From Fidelibacterota bacterium (lineage in GTDB: Bacteria; Fidelibacterota; UBA8477; JABMPR01), in NCBI GenBank assembly GCA_018673925.1, contig JABHBL010000038.1, forward strand, positions 1-64,000: DNA of 64,000 bases, given 5' to 3'. Position 1 is the stretch's first letter; each line of letters starts with the position of its first letter. This document shows, piece by piece, positions 35,575 through 42,889 of this stretch. The position numbers and the translations under genes are program-made. The notes under the pieces were generated by a model. It did no database searches, had not been told where the DNA came from, and saw only the letters and a list, made by a program, of their open reading frames with translations.

Positions 35575-36942
35575 TTATAAATCCAGTGCTTTTAAAAATT
35601 TGCTGATCTTGTCTTCAATCTCCTGCCATTCTTCGGCGGGATCTGAACCCAATACTATCCCTGCACCCGAATAAAGGGAAACCCGTTCCTTCTCAACAAG
35701 AGCAGAACGGATTGCTACCACAAACTCGGTATGATCATGTCCAACAAACCCTATGGGAGCTGCATACCAGCCACGATTGAACGGCTCAAGGTCCTCAATC
35801 GCTTCCAGTGCAATATCTGTGGGGTAGCCACCCATGGCAGGTGTCGGATGCAAAGCTTTGATCAAATCTGCATCACTGGTTTCAGGATCCAGATCACCCT
35901 TGAAATGTTTACAGAGGTGTTGGACATGTGAAAGTCGTGTGATTTGTACTTCTTCATCCATGATCAGGTTGTGGCAGTGCTTCTCAAGGACATTTTGGAT
36001 CATATCAACGACGATGCTGTGTTCCCTGACTTCTTTCTCTGAATTCAATAAAGCTCTGGCATAACGTTCATCATCACGAGTTGTTAATCCTCGGGGGCGA
36101 GTACCAGCGATGGCCTCAGTGTGGAGTGTGCGTCCCTGGCGTTTGAATAATCTTTCAGGTGTTGCTCCCAAAAATGCATGACCTTCATCCGCCTGGAAAT
36201 AAAAATTAAAGGTCTCTTCTGTCATTCTTCTTAGGCGAAGCAAGTAGGCAACGGGATCAACTGGATCATTAAAGGTTAAAGTAGCTTTTCGCGCAAGAAC
36301 CACCTTTTCGTATTTGCCTGCATCCATTTCTTCGAGGGCCGTATCGAGTGTGGATTGCCATTCAGCCCGATCTGGAATATCTCGCCGATGCAAAATGGTA
36401 CGCTCTTCCCAATCACTCAGGGTAAGTTCAAATTGGACATCTTCGAGCTGTTTAACTATTGCCTCAGGAGGATTGCAATTCTCAGCGTTCTGGAGAAAGT
36501 TACAGACCAGAAAGGTTCCCTCATCTGAACGATGCAGCTCGAACTGAGGAATGATAAAACGGTAAGCGCCAAAACTTTTCCACTCCTGAGAGGGTTTGCT
36601 ATCTTGATTGAATTGGAAACCACCATAATAACGAAGATCTGGATACTTTGGATCCAGGAAAACACGTAACTCGGTGAATAGTTTTGACAGATCTGGGGTT
36701 TCCAGTCCTGAAATTTCATGAGCAACGCCAAGTCCAGCCATTTTGAATTCCTGATTACGGTTGGCCCAGTAGGTTTTGATAGGAATGGATTGGCATGCAA
36801 GCCACTGCATGGCAGCGACATTTTCGACTTCTACTTTACAGCGAATCATTCGAGGAGCATCATGTGACCCAGATTCCGAGCAGGCATTTCGAATTTGCTC
36901 AAGAAGACGGTGTTTAGCAGTTGAAAATGCGAATGGGTCCAT
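35575..36942 (-). CDS. menF: Isochorismate synthase MenF
   Basis: A 455-residue chorismate-binding enzyme that converts chorismate to isochorismate for menaquinone. The C-terminal catalytic domain is clear: KYEKVVLARKATLTF, FLGATPERLFKRQGRTLHTEAIAGTRPRG, EKEVREHSIVVDMI, HPTPAMGGYPTDIALEAI and YSGAGIVLGSDPAEEWQEIEDKI (all quoted in part), with metal-binding glutamates. The N-terminal domain is the usual variable half. It is the first gene of the minus-strand men operon and is separated from menD by 114 bases, so a second promoter before menD is possible. The assignment to MenF rather than EntC rests on the operon. Confidence 0.93.
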   Translation of the reverse strand: MDPFAFSTAKHRLLEQIRNACSESGSHDAPRMIRCKVEVENVAAMQWLACQSIPIKTYWANRNQEFKMAGLGVAHEISGLETPDLSKLFTELRVFLDPKYPDLRYYGGFQFNQDSKPSQEWKSFGAYRFIIPQFELHRSDEGTFLVCNFLQNAENCNPPEAIVKQLEDVQFELTLSDWEERTILHRRDIPDRAEWQSTLDTALEEMDAGKYEKVVLARKATLTFNDPVDPVAYLLRLRRMTEETFNFYFQADEGHAFLGATPERLFKRQGRTLHTEAIAGTRPRGLTTRDDERYARALLNSEKEVREHSIVVDMIQNVLEKHCHNLIMDEEVQITRLSHVQHLCKHFKGDLDPETSDADLIKALHPTPAMGGYPTDIALEAIEDLEPFNRGWYAAPIGFVGHDHTEFVVAIRSALVEKERVSLYSGAGIVLGSDPAEEWQEIEDKISKFLKALDL

Positions 36943-37161
36943 ATTAGCCAGATTTACTTCTCAGAATGTAGATGCGGGATATCGCTGAAAGAGTTGAAAT
37001 GTTTCGTCTAACATGGCGACTATTTACTGTAAAGCCTAGAGGTGGGCAAACACTATTTTTCAAACAACGAGTACTTTGAGTTTTGTTAAGATTCCAGATT
37101 TTAGCAACCCTTGTTTCACCGTTATCATCGATTAAATTCCTCCTCGCAAAGGAGGGGCAAT
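36943..37161. promoter_or_regulatory. Divergent promoter region, menF / NlpC-P60 gene
   Basis: This 219-base region must contain the promoter of the men operon (leftward) and of the NlpC/P60-trpS-scp run (rightward). No perfect promoter match is seen. Its right end holds a hairpin that hides the ribosome binding site of the rightward gene, described separately. Confidence 0.5.
37139..37155 (+). promoter_or_regulatory. Hairpin sequestering the ribosome binding site of the NlpC/P60 gene
   Basis: CCTCC at 37139-37143 can pair fully with the Shine-Dalgarno GGAGG at 37151-37155 across a 7-base loop; two G-U pairs could extend it. The start codon TTG follows at 37162. In the folded form the ribosome binding site would be masked, so translation may be conditional. 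Confidence 0.5.
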
Positions 37162-37953
37162 TTGGCCTTGCAGATGTTAACAAATGTCAGTATTGCATTC
37201 ATATACCGGGATGCGGCATTCAAATCTGAAACGACTTCACAAACTCACCTGGGTGAGTCACTAGAAGTACTCGAAGATAAGGGTGATTGGCTGCGGGTAA
37301 GACAGGAGGACGATTACGAAGGCTGGGTAGCCCGGTTTTTTGTCGTAGATAAACCTGCTTCATGGGATACTCACAACTTTTACCATCATGGCGAGCTAGT
37401 TTCCTGGGTTTTTCAGAGTCCTGACACTCAATCAAATACTTTGCGCGATATTACGCTCTTATCACGACTCCCCTTGCTTGATCAACAAGGGGGATGGGTA
37501 CAATTATTGCTTCCTGATGGTGTCCAGGGATGGGTCCAGAAAAGTCCTCGTCCTCTTGTAGATTCTGTTGATGTTGAGCGACTCATTCAAACTGCATTTG
37601 GCTTTCAGGGAATTCAGTATTATTGGGGTGGCCGATCTCCCAAGGGATTTGATTGTTCCGGCTTTGTGCAAACTGTATACGGCTTAAATGGATTAAGACT
37701 CCCTCGGGATGCCTATATGCAAGCTGATGTGGGTACTAGAGTTGACGATGATTTTTCTAATTGGGAGGTTGGAGACTTGATATTCTTTTCTGAGAGATCA
37801 GTAAAGATCACTCATGTTGCCATTTCACTTGGCGGTGGAGATTTTATTCATGCATCAGGTTTTGTAAAAATGAATAGTGTGAACCCTAATCATCCTGATC
37901 TTTATCTTGAGAAATATGGAATAATATTCACCAGAACTATGCGAGTCATATAA
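37162..37953 (+). CDS. NlpC/P60 endopeptidase with two SH3b domains (YkfC-like)
   Basis: A 263-residue C40 peptidase. Two bacterial SH3 domains (about 5-70 and 75-135) come before the NlpC/P60 domain (about 138-262), whose Cys-His-His triad is seen in GFDCSGFVQTVYG, ITHVAISLGGG and FIHASGFV. This layout matches gamma-D-glutamyl-L-diamino acid endopeptidases that recycle murein peptides (YkfC/BtYkfC type). No clear signal peptide is present, which fits a cytoplasmic recycling enzyme; the window also has a dipeptide epimerase at 13112. The start is TTG 37162, 6 bases after a perfect GGAGG; ATG 37174 is the alternative. The upstream hairpin may regulate translation. Confidence 0.85.
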   Translation: MALQMLTNVSIAFIYRDAAFKSETTSQTHLGESLEVLEDKGDWLRVRQEDDYEGWVARFFVVDKPASWDTHNFYHHGELVSWVFQSPDTQSNTLRDITLLSRLPLLDQQGGWVQLLLPDGVQGWVQKSPRPLVDSVDVERLIQTAFGFQGIQYYWGGRSPKGFDCSGFVQTVYGLNGLRLPRDAYMQADVGTRVDDDFSNWEVGDLIFFSERSVKITHVAISLGGGDFIHASGFVKMNSVNPNHPDLYLEKYGIIFTRTMRVI

Positions 37954-37973
37954 AAATTGAAGATGCCTATATT

Positions 37974-38996
37974 ATGAGCGACATTCAAAAAGATAAAAAA
38001 CCAATCCTGCTTTCCGGCATTCAACCATCGGGGCACTTAGCACTGGGAAATTATGTGGGAGCAATGCGTAATTGGGTGCAGATGCAGCAAGATTATCTGG
38101 GAATTTTTATGGTTGTAGATATGCATGCAATCACTGTTCGCCAGAAACCTGCCGATTTAAGAAACAGGTGTTTGTCCTTTGCAGCACAATATCTCGCGGC
38201 GGGTATAAAGCCGGAAGAAAATGTGATCTTTATTCAATCTCATGTACCTCAGCACGCTGAACTGGCCTGGGTGTTAAACTGCTATACCTATATGGGTGAA
38301 CTAAATAGGATGACCCAGTTTAAGGACAAATCCAAGCGACATGAGGACAATATCAACGCAGGCTTATATGCCTACCCTGCTTTGATGGCCGCTGATATTC
38401 TGCTCTATCAAACAGATCTGGTCCCTGTGGGTGCAGATCAGAAACAGCATCTTGAATTGACCCGCGATATCGCGAATCGATTTAACAATACTTATAGTCC
38501 TACTTTCAAGCTCCCTGAACCATTTATCCCCAAAGCGGGTGCGAGGATCATGAGTCTCCAGGATGTTGACAAAAAGATGTCTAAATCTGATAGCAATGAG
38601 AACAATTATATATCTCTACTTGATCCGCCAGATGTGTTGAGGCGCAAAATCAAACGTGCAGTCACTGATTCAGCAAGGGAGATCACATCAGAGTCTCTAA
38701 ATCGACCGGGAATAGGAAATTTGTTATCTATCTATTCCGTGTTGAATGATATGCAGCCAACTGAAGTTGTTAACCGTTTTGAAGGTCAACAGTATAGCGG
38801 TTTTAAAGGCGAGCTGGCAGATTCTCTCGTTGCCTTTTTGGAACCCTTTCAACAGCGTTATGACAAAATTATGGGTGATAAGGGCTATCTTACAGGAATT
38901 CTGGATGAAGGCTCAATGCGAGCCAGACATATGGCTTCAAAAACTATCAGCAAAGTCTATCGAAAATTAGGATTTGTACCCGCCGGTCGGTCCTGA
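37974..38996 (+). CDS. trpS: Tryptophanyl-tRNA synthetase
   Basis: A 340-residue class I synthetase of normal length that charges tRNA-Trp. The HIGH-type signature is PSGHLALGNYVGAMRNW and the KMSKS loop is KKMSKSDSNENNYI near residue 200. The conserved ADILLYQTDLVPVGADQKQHLELTRDIA segment (quoted in part: VPVGADQKQHLELTRD) binds ATP and tryptophan. It starts 20 bases after the NlpC/P60 gene and ends with a TGATG overlap into scpA. Confidence 0.96.
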   Translation: MSDIQKDKKPILLSGIQPSGHLALGNYVGAMRNWVQMQQDYLGIFMVVDMHAITVRQKPADLRNRCLSFAAQYLAAGIKPEENVIFIQSHVPQHAELAWVLNCYTYMGELNRMTQFKDKSKRHEDNINAGLYAYPALMAADILLYQTDLVPVGADQKQHLELTRDIANRFNNTYSPTFKLPEPFIPKAGARIMSLQDVDKKMSKSDSNENNYISLLDPPDVLRRKIKRAVTDSAREITSESLNRPGIGNLLSIYSVLNDMQPTEVVNRFEGQQYSGFKGELADSLVAFLEPFQQRYDKIMGDKGYLTGILDEGSMRARHMASKTISKVYRKLGFVPAGRS

Positions 38997-39727
38997 TGAA
39001 GAACCAACTCCATCGTATTGATCTGGAAATGTTTGAAGGTCCATTGGACCTGTTATTGTTTTTAATTAAACGTGATGAGTTAAATATTTATGACATCCCC
39101 ATCGCTCAAATCACCAAAGATTTTCTCGAGTATGTTGATCTGGCCAAGGAACTGAAACTTCACTCTGCTGGTGATTTTGTACTCATGGCAGCGACACTAA
39201 TGAAAATCAAAGCTAGGATGTTGTTGCCTATCGAGGCCAATGGCGATGATGAGATTGAAGACCCTCGCACCGAATTGATGAATATGTTGCTAGAATACAA
39301 GCGCTACAAAGAGGCAACATCAACATTTTCTGAAATGGAAAGATTTGAACGGCCACACTACTATCATGTTCCAGCCACATGGAGTCCCCAACAGGAAGAC
39401 AATACAGCTATTTTAGAAGATGTCAAACTGTATGATATCATGCTTACTTTTCAATATCTTATTAAAAACTACGAGGAACCCGCCACTCATTCAGTTGCAG
39501 TTGAAGAAGTGACATTGAGTGAACAGGTAGGATTTCTGAATGGCCTGCTTCAGGCTAAAGCAAAATTGAGTTTTGCAGACCTGCTGGAGAAATTTGAATC
39601 TCGTTTGGTAGTTGTTGTTACCTTTCTGGCCATTCTTGAGATGTTGAGAAATCGTCAGGTTAAAGTCAAACAGTCGAAATTATTTGATGATCTACATATA
39701 TCAAGGGGTAGCACTTTTGGAAATTAA
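38996..39727 (+). CDS. scpA: Segregation and condensation protein A
   Basis: A 243-residue kleisin subunit of the bacterial SMC condensin, which bridges the SMC heads and organises chromosome segregation. The N-terminal signature is FEGPLDLLLFLIKRDELNIYDIPIAQITKDFLEY (in part: FEGPLDLLLFLIKRDELNIYD), followed by the LMAATLMKIKARMLLP helix. The C-terminal winged-helix region (VVVTFLAILEMLRNRQVKVKQ) contacts the SMC head. Its ATG overlaps the trpS stop, and its 3' end overlaps scpB by 11 bases. No smc gene lies in the window. Confidence 0.95.
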   Translation: MKNQLHRIDLEMFEGPLDLLLFLIKRDELNIYDIPIAQITKDFLEYVDLAKELKLHSAGDFVLMAATLMKIKARMLLPIEANGDDEIEDPRTELMNMLLEYKRYKEATSTFSEMERFERPHYYHVPATWSPQQEDNTAILEDVKLYDIMLTFQYLIKNYEEPATHSVAVEEVTLSEQVGFLNGLLQAKAKLSFADLLEKFESRLVVVVTFLAILEMLRNRQVKVKQSKLFDDLHISRGSTFGN

Positions 39728-40271
39728 TGAATTAAAACAGATTGTTGAAGCTTTGCTGATTGCCACACCAGAGCCTTTGACAGAAGCTCGCTTTAATACC
39801 TGTCTCGGTGATAGTGACAGTAAAATACCCCTGAAGGAAATCATTGGTGAGCTGGCTTCAGATTATGAGAAGTCCGGTAGAGCCTTCTTTATCAAAGAAG
39901 TTGCTGGTGGATATCAGATTGTAACCAATGCGGAGTATGAATCCTATATCAAGGGTCTTTTCTCTAAATCAGGGAAACTCAGATTGTCTCAAGCCGCACT
40001 GGAAACACTGGCTATCGTGAGTTATAGACAACCTGTCACTAGAAATGATATTGAATCCATTCGTGGTGTCAGTTCTGACTCCTCTTTGCGTACCCTACTC
40101 GACAGGAAATTATTGGAAATTCGAGGTCGTGAGGATGGTCCAGGTCGCGCACTATTGTATAGAACCAGTACTGAGTTTTTACAGTATTTTGGTCTTAACT
40201 CTGTCAAAGATTTACCGCGTCTAAAAGAAGTAGAAGATATCCTGGCCGAGGATGACAACGAGTTGGTTTAA
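39717..40271 (+). CDS. scpB: Segregation and condensation protein B
   Basis: A 184-residue partner of ScpA in the SMC complex. Two winged-helix domains are visible: about 1-80 (ELKQIVEALLIATPEPLT) and about 88-165 (LSQAALETLAIVSYRQPVTRNDIESIRGV, in part), the second being the most conserved signature. The start is TTG 39717 with AAGGGG eight bases upstream, giving the family's normal N-terminus; a longer TTG start at 39684 is in frame but lacks this spacing. It overlaps scpA by 11 bases. Confidence 0.92.
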   Translation: MEINELKQIVEALLIATPEPLTEARFNTCLGDSDSKIPLKEIIGELASDYEKSGRAFFIKEVAGGYQIVTNAEYESYIKGLFSKSGKLRLSQAALETLAIVSYRQPVTRNDIESIRGVSSDSSLRTLLDRKLLEIRGREDGPGRALLYRTSTEFLQYFGLNSVKDLPRLKEVEDILAEDDNELV

Positions 40272-40315
40272 TCAGCCAATTGATCCCAGGGATCACAACA
40301 AAAATCTTGAGTGCT

Positions 40316-41056
40316 ATGACTGAAAAATCTGAAGAACAGATACGCTTCAATCGATATCTGGCTATGGCTGGATTGGGTTCGCGACGGGTCTGTGATGATC
40401 TTATTCAAAAAGGGTTGGTGTCCATCAATGGCCAGGTTGAGAGCAATCCGGCAACACGAGTGAACCCCTCATCTGATGAGGTTCTATTTCAGGGCAAGCA
40501 GATCATACTCGAGCCAGACTATCAATACTTTCTCCTTAATAAGCCCACACAAGTCATCACCACAACCAATGATCCCTATGGCAGGACCACAATCATCGAT
40601 TTAATCCCTTCTAAGGAAAGAATATATCCTGTGGGGCGGTTGGATTATGACACAACCGGGGCGATTATCCTGACCAATGATGGAGATCTGGCCTATAGCC
40701 TGACCCATCCAAAATTTCAAATCCCTAAAACTTATGCTGTGCGTGTGCTGGGGCAGGTGAGTTCAGATGATCTGGATCGTCTGCCGCTTGGCATAAATAT
40801 TGAAGCTAAAACACCTGCAATCGCAGAGGTTCTTGATTACAATTATTTTGATAGGTTTACGGAAGTCAGACTCATTCTAAGAGAGGGTCGTAAACGCGAA
40901 ATAAAGAGAATTTTTATGGCTCTGGGTCACAAGGTGGTGAAACTCCACAGAGAGCAATTTGCATTTTTAAGAGTGGATGATCTCTCCCTGGGTAAGTATC
41001 GGGTATTATCAGCTGCCGAGATCGCTAAATTGAAGGAATTGGCACATGGACATTAA
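40316..41056 (+). CDS. rluB: Pseudouridine synthase, RluB/RsuA family
   Basis: A 246-residue rRNA pseudouridine synthase. An S4 RNA-binding domain (about 9-55: IRFNRYLAMAGLGSRRVCDDLI) leads to the catalytic domain with the active Asp in VGRLDYDTTGAIILTNDGDLA. C-terminal motifs REGRKREIKRIFMALGHKV are typical. The RluB/RluE/RluF/RsuA subgroup modifies 23S or 16S rRNA; the scpA-scpB-rluB order is common and favours RluB (23S). The start is ATG 40316; an in-frame TTG at 40280 is the alternative. Its 3' end overlaps the next gene by 11 bases. Confidence 0.92.
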   Translation: MTEKSEEQIRFNRYLAMAGLGSRRVCDDLIQKGLVSINGQVESNPATRVNPSSDEVLFQGKQIILEPDYQYFLLNKPTQVITTTNDPYGRTTIIDLIPSKERIYPVGRLDYDTTGAIILTNDGDLAYSLTHPKFQIPKTYAVRVLGQVSSDDLDRLPLGINIEAKTPAIAEVLDYNYFDRFTEVRLILREGRKREIKRIFMALGHKVVKLHREQFAFLRVDDLSLGKYRVLSAAEIAKLKELAHGH

Positions 41057-42755
41057 AGGCAAACGAGTATTAATATTTGGCGGTTGGGGGCTGGTTGGAC
41101 AAGCCATTGCAAAGCAATTACTTGAAGAAATACCATCTGAATTAATCGTGACATCTCTGCGGGAGAATGAAGCTGCAGAAATCCAGACTATTCTGGAAAA
41201 TCATCCGCTAAATCAGGGAACAAAAATAATTTCGGTACATGGTGATCTTTTTGTACGAAATGAATTATCCTATTTATCAAAGTCGGACATTTATTCCAAA
41301 CCAGAACAGGTTGAGTTGATGATTCATGATATTTACGACGATCTCGGTCCAGATATCATCAATAACTCAAAATTGTATCAGATAATGGATACACACAAAC
41401 CTCAAATTCTTATTGATTGCATCAACACCGCCACTGCCTTTGCCTACCAAAATGTTTATCAGATTGTTGCCGAGCTCAGAGCTGAGATAAATGAAATCCG
41501 CAAGGGCAAAACTGCCGATGACAAGCTGATTGAGACCGTGGAGCGAATTATCTCCACCCTCTATATTCCACAGTTAATTCGACACGTTCAGATTCTCATC
41601 GAAAGCATGCGACAGGCTGATACAAAACTCTATTTAAAGGTGGGTACCAGTGGAACGGGTGGTATGGGTTTTAATATTCCATATACCCATTCAGAAGACA
41701 AACCATCAAAAATGCTTATGAGTAAGTCTTCACTGGCTGGTGCTCATACTATGCTGCTCTGGTTGCTTGGTCGAACACCACAAGCACCCATTGTTAAGGA
41801 AATCAAACCTACTGCAGCCATAGCGTGGAAAAAAATTGGCTATGGGAAAGTGGTCAGAAGGGGAAGTCATATCCCTCTCTATGATTCCCTTCCAGGAGAA
41901 GCCACCATTCTGGGAGATTCTCTGAGTAAATCTCCAAAATCGACCTGGGATAGGCTGGGGGATGAATTTTTAGAGTCAGTGTATATAGATGCAGGAGAGA
42001 ATGGTTATTTCTCGGCAGGAGAATTCTCGGTTTTGACAGGTGAAGGTCAAATGGAATTTGTCACACCGGAAGAGATTGCAGATCTTACACTCCTAGAGAT
42101 TAAGGGTGGAAACACAGGTAACGACATCATCTCCAGTCTTGATTCATCCGTGCTGGCACCTTCTTATCGTGCTGGTCTTATCCGCAAAGATGCCCTGGAA
42201 AAAATGGAAGTTCTTGAGGAAGAAACCGGGAAAGATAGTGTGGCTTTCGAATTATTGGGTCCACCTCGCTTAACAAAACTTTTATATGAAGTCTATATTC
42301 TCAAGCGTCTCAAAGGAAATATTTCAGATGTCTTGAGTGCTGACCCTGGAGAACTAGCTGCTCAAATGGAAGCAGAAATTCTCAGCAATAAAGAGTTACG
42401 TTCAACCATCCTCTCGGTTGGTACACCCATTCTATTAAAGGATGGTGTCACATTTTTGCGTGGTCCGGATATGTCAGAACCCAATTTTGAGGGGCGAACC
42501 GTACTGGAGATTAATCCTGATAATATTGAGAAGTGGACCAACGGCGGGTGGTTGGATCTGCGGAAATCGAATATCATCAAATGGCAGGAGAGACTTACAG
42601 CATTGGGTGATGATATGGAAAAAGAAACCAAACAGGATTATTCCTCATATTACTTCAGGAATAGACGTTTTCTGGGAGCAACCCAACGCATGGATATTGG
42701 TATCATTGTAAACTGGGTTCTGGAGTACGAGGATCAAGGGTATCGAATTAAATAG
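41046..42755 (+). CDS. Large Rossmann-fold protein of unknown function
   Basis: A 569-residue protein I cannot assign to a characterised family. The N-terminus has a dinucleotide-binding glycine motif (VLIFGGWGLVGQAIAKQLLEE), and ILIDCINTATAFAYQ around residue 125 fits an SDR/epimerase-like strand-helix. A segment KVGTSGTGGMGFNIPYTHSEDKPS near 200-225 (in part) and SKSSLAGAHTMLLWLLGRTP look like a conserved active-site region. The C-terminal half (about 280-569) has no recognised motif and ends in an aromatic-rich tail. No signal peptide or membrane helix is seen. It overlaps rluB by 11 bases and precedes cmk by 134 bases. Possibly an NAD(P)-dependent enzyme. Confidence 0.6.
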   Translation: MDIKGKRVLIFGGWGLVGQAIAKQLLEEIPSELIVTSLRENEAAEIQTILENHPLNQGTKIISVHGDLFVRNELSYLSKSDIYSKPEQVELMIHDIYDDLGPDIINNSKLYQIMDTHKPQILIDCINTATAFAYQNVYQIVAELRAEINEIRKGKTADDKLIETVERIISTLYIPQLIRHVQILIESMRQADTKLYLKVGTSGTGGMGFNIPYTHSEDKPSKMLMSKSSLAGAHTMLLWLLGRTPQAPIVKEIKPTAAIAWKKIGYGKVVRRGSHIPLYDSLPGEATILGDSLSKSPKSTWDRLGDEFLESVYIDAGENGYFSAGEFSVLTGEGQMEFVTPEEIADLTLLEIKGGNTGNDIISSLDSSVLAPSYRAGLIRKDALEKMEVLEEETGKDSVAFELLGPPRLTKLLYEVYILKRLKGNISDVLSADPGELAAQMEAEILSNKELRSTILSVGTPILLKDGVTFLRGPDMSEPNFEGRTVLEINPDNIEKWTNGGWLDLRKSNIIKWQERLTALGDDMEKETKQDYSSYYFRNRRFLGATQRMDIGIIVNWVLEYEDQGYRIK

Positions 42756-42837
42756 TCCTTCAGTCATTCCCTTATAAATTCAATTATTTAGGTCAGTTAT
42801 TCTGGGTTGTGTTGGCATCAATGGTCGTCTATATTGG

Positions 42838-42886
42838 GCCGCTTTGAAACGAGTATATAAAATAATATTGATTAAAGCGGCTTTTT
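42838..42886 (+). promoter_or_regulatory. Terminator-like hairpin touching the cmk start codon
   Basis: GCCGCTTT at 42838-42845 pairs perfectly with AAAGCGGC at 42874-42881, and five T residues follow at 42882-42886, three bases before the cmk ATG at 42890. In shape it is an intrinsic terminator with a long AT-rich loop (28 bases). The loop contains TATAAAATAAT-like sequence, so a promoter within the loop is also possible. The position suggests either the end of the upstream transcript or an attenuator for the cmk-rpsA message. Confidence 0.6.
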
Positions 42887-42889
42887 GAA

